From NCBI GenBank assembly GCA_047974765.1, contig JBKECP010000038.1, positions 1 through 15,315 of the forward strand: 15,315 nt of DNA, in the 5' to 3' direction. Below the pieces are notes generated by a model, which was given only the letters and a program-made list of their open reading frames with translations, was not told the origin of the DNA and ran no database searches. The translations under genes and the position numbers were made by a program. This stretch comes from JBKECP01 sp047974765. Lineage in GTDB: Bacteria > Pseudomonadota > Gammaproteobacteria > Pseudomonadales > Halieaceae. Shown one piece after another: positions 14,769 to 15,315 of the stretch. Position 1 is the stretch's first letter; each line of letters starts with the position of its first letter.

Positions 14769-14969
14769 ATGTCTACCCAACAGGGTATGACCAGTGAAGA
14801 AATCGGTGAAGAGCTTGGCATTGCGAGACAGAAGGCGGGTCGCTGGCGGCAGCGTTATGCCGATCACGGAATCGGCGGTATCAGCCAGGATGCATCTCGC
14901 CCAGGCCGCAAGCCTAAGATCAGTCCACGCAAGGTGGAGTGGTTCAATGGATGTGACCAGCCCAGTTAA
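14769..14969 (+). pseudogene. Remnant of an IS630-type transposase, both ends missing
   Basis: 66 codons, of which about the first 57 look like transposase. MTSEEIGEELGIARQKAGRWRQRYADHGIGGISQDASRPGRKPKIS is the helix-turn-helix and linker of IS630-family transposases (HTH at about residues 7-33, then RPGRKPKIS). Intact proteins have some 40 residues before this and the DDE catalytic domain after it; both are absent. The frame is closed by TGA at 14751 just upstream. After KVE (about 14939) the sequence no longer fits the family and becomes the left end of the IS3-type element. So the gene was broken at both ends and is not functional. It has no ribosome site that I can see. Confidence 0.75.
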
Positions 14970-15001
14970 GGGATAATATCCTCAACTGGAGACTGTACTA
15001 C

Positions 15002-15295
15002 ATGACCTTGAGAAAGAAATATTCGAAGGAATTCAAGCTGGACGCGATCAGCCTCATGCTGGAGCAAGGCTATAGCCGTGCAGAAGCCGCCCGCAGCCTG
15101 GAGATCAATGCCAATATGCTGGGCCGCTGGATCAAAGAGCACACAGAGGGCGATGGGAAGGCCTTTCGTGGCAATGGCAAACTCACGGCGGAGCAGGCTG
15201 AAATCCGGAAGCTCCGTGAAGAAAATCGCCGCTTGAAGATGGAGAAAGACATCTTAAAAAAGGCGACGGTCTTCTTTGCCAAGGAAACGCGGTGA
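15002..15295 (+). CDS. IS3-family transposase OrfA
   Basis: 97 residues. The helix-turn-helix of IS3/IS911-type OrfA occupies about residues 5-45 (KYSKEFKLDAISLMLEQGYSRAEAARSLEINANMLGRWIKEH). A leucine-zipper-like coiled coil follows at about 61-86 (LTAEQAEIRKLREENRRLKMEKDILKKA), and the protein ends ATVFFAKETR as is common in this family. OrfA binds the inserted element's ends and regulates OrfAB. GGAG lies 10 nt upstream of the ATG. The full length and intact ending suggest the element could be active if orfB is whole. Confidence 0.93.
   Translation: MTLRKKYSKEFKLDAISLMLEQGYSRAEAARSLEINANMLGRWIKEHTEGDGKAFRGNGKLTAEQAEIRKLREENRRLKMEKDILKKATVFFAKETR
15256..15262 (+). other. Programmed -1 ribosomal frameshift site of the IS3 element
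   Basis: The heptamer A AAA AAG is in the correct phase of orfA (codons TTA, AAA, AAG), the classic slippery sequence of IS3-family elements. Slipping back one base leads to an open frame that joins the orfB frame without a stop up to the window end, giving the OrfAB transposase. Confidence 0.8.
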
Positions 15296-15315
15296 AATAC
15301 GCGTTCATCACCCGA
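15292..15315 (+). CDS. IS3-family transposase OrfB, first codons only
   Basis: A GTG at 15292 overlaps the orfA stop as GTGA and opens MKYAFITR to the last base of the window, matching the usual first residues of IS3-family OrfB. It is in the -1 frame relative to orfA, as expected. The DDE catalytic domain would lie beyond the window, so completeness cannot be judged. Confidence 0.6.

Larger units (their letters stand above)
14940..15315 (+). mobile_element. IS3-family insertion sequence, left part
   Basis: Contains orfA, a frameshift signal and the start of orfB; the rest lies beyond the window. The left edge is approximate: transposase similarity of the IS630 remnant stops near 14939, and a TG, the usual IS3 end dinucleotide, occurs at 14940 and again at 14948 and 14952. 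The right end, the inverted repeats and any target duplication cannot be checked here. Confidence 0.75.

Noticed and set aside
1..15315. CRISPR array, tRNA or rRNA genes
   Set aside because: No regularly spaced repeats and no tRNA or rRNA signature seen on either strand.

Overview
The window looks like chromosomal DNA of a gammaproteobacterium, probably a marine or environmental one. Release factor 3 is close to the E. coli protein over its whole length. The base composition is moderate, the genes are tightly packed, and signal peptides and lipoboxes are of Gram-negative type. I cannot name the genus.

Positions 1-12143 (minus strand, read right to left) hold a long tad (tight adherence, Flp type IVc pilus) operon. 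In transcription order: tadB, tadC, a DUF192 protein, a tadD-like TPR lipoprotein, a membrane nitrilase-fold protein related to apolipoprotein N-acyltransferase (Lnt), a 91-residue Flp pilin, a tadG-like gene, a periplasmic protein of unknown function with four cysteines, a TadE/F-type pseudopilin, a periplasmic protein with an apparent internal duplication, a 51-residue Flp-like pilin, rcpC/cpaB, rcpA/cpaC secretin, tadA/cpaF ATPase with an N-terminal FHA domain, and a tadE-like gene cut by the window edge. Most junctions overlap by 4-8 nt or are separated by fewer than 30 nt, so one co-translated transcript is likely. A good sigma70-like promoter lies just upstream of tadB. The ATPase, the TadB/TadC platform, secretin, RcpC, pilins and pseudopilins together form most of a Tad machine. 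TadZ/CpaE and the prepilin peptidase TadV/CpaA are not in the window and would have to be to the left or elsewhere. The less usual parts are the Lnt-like enzyme, the DUF192 protein, the FHA fusion and the two unassigned periplasmic proteins.

Positions 12144-14768 are housekeeping DNA: a thioredoxin-fold glutathione peroxidase gene (plus strand) divergent from tadB, a 239-nt intergenic stretch rich in palindromes, and prfC (minus strand) encoding release factor 3.

Positions 14769-15315 are mobile DNA. A fragment of an IS630-type transposase, missing both ends, is followed directly by the left part of an IS3-family element. That element has orfA, an A AAA AAG frameshift site and the first codons of orfB, and is cut by the window edge.
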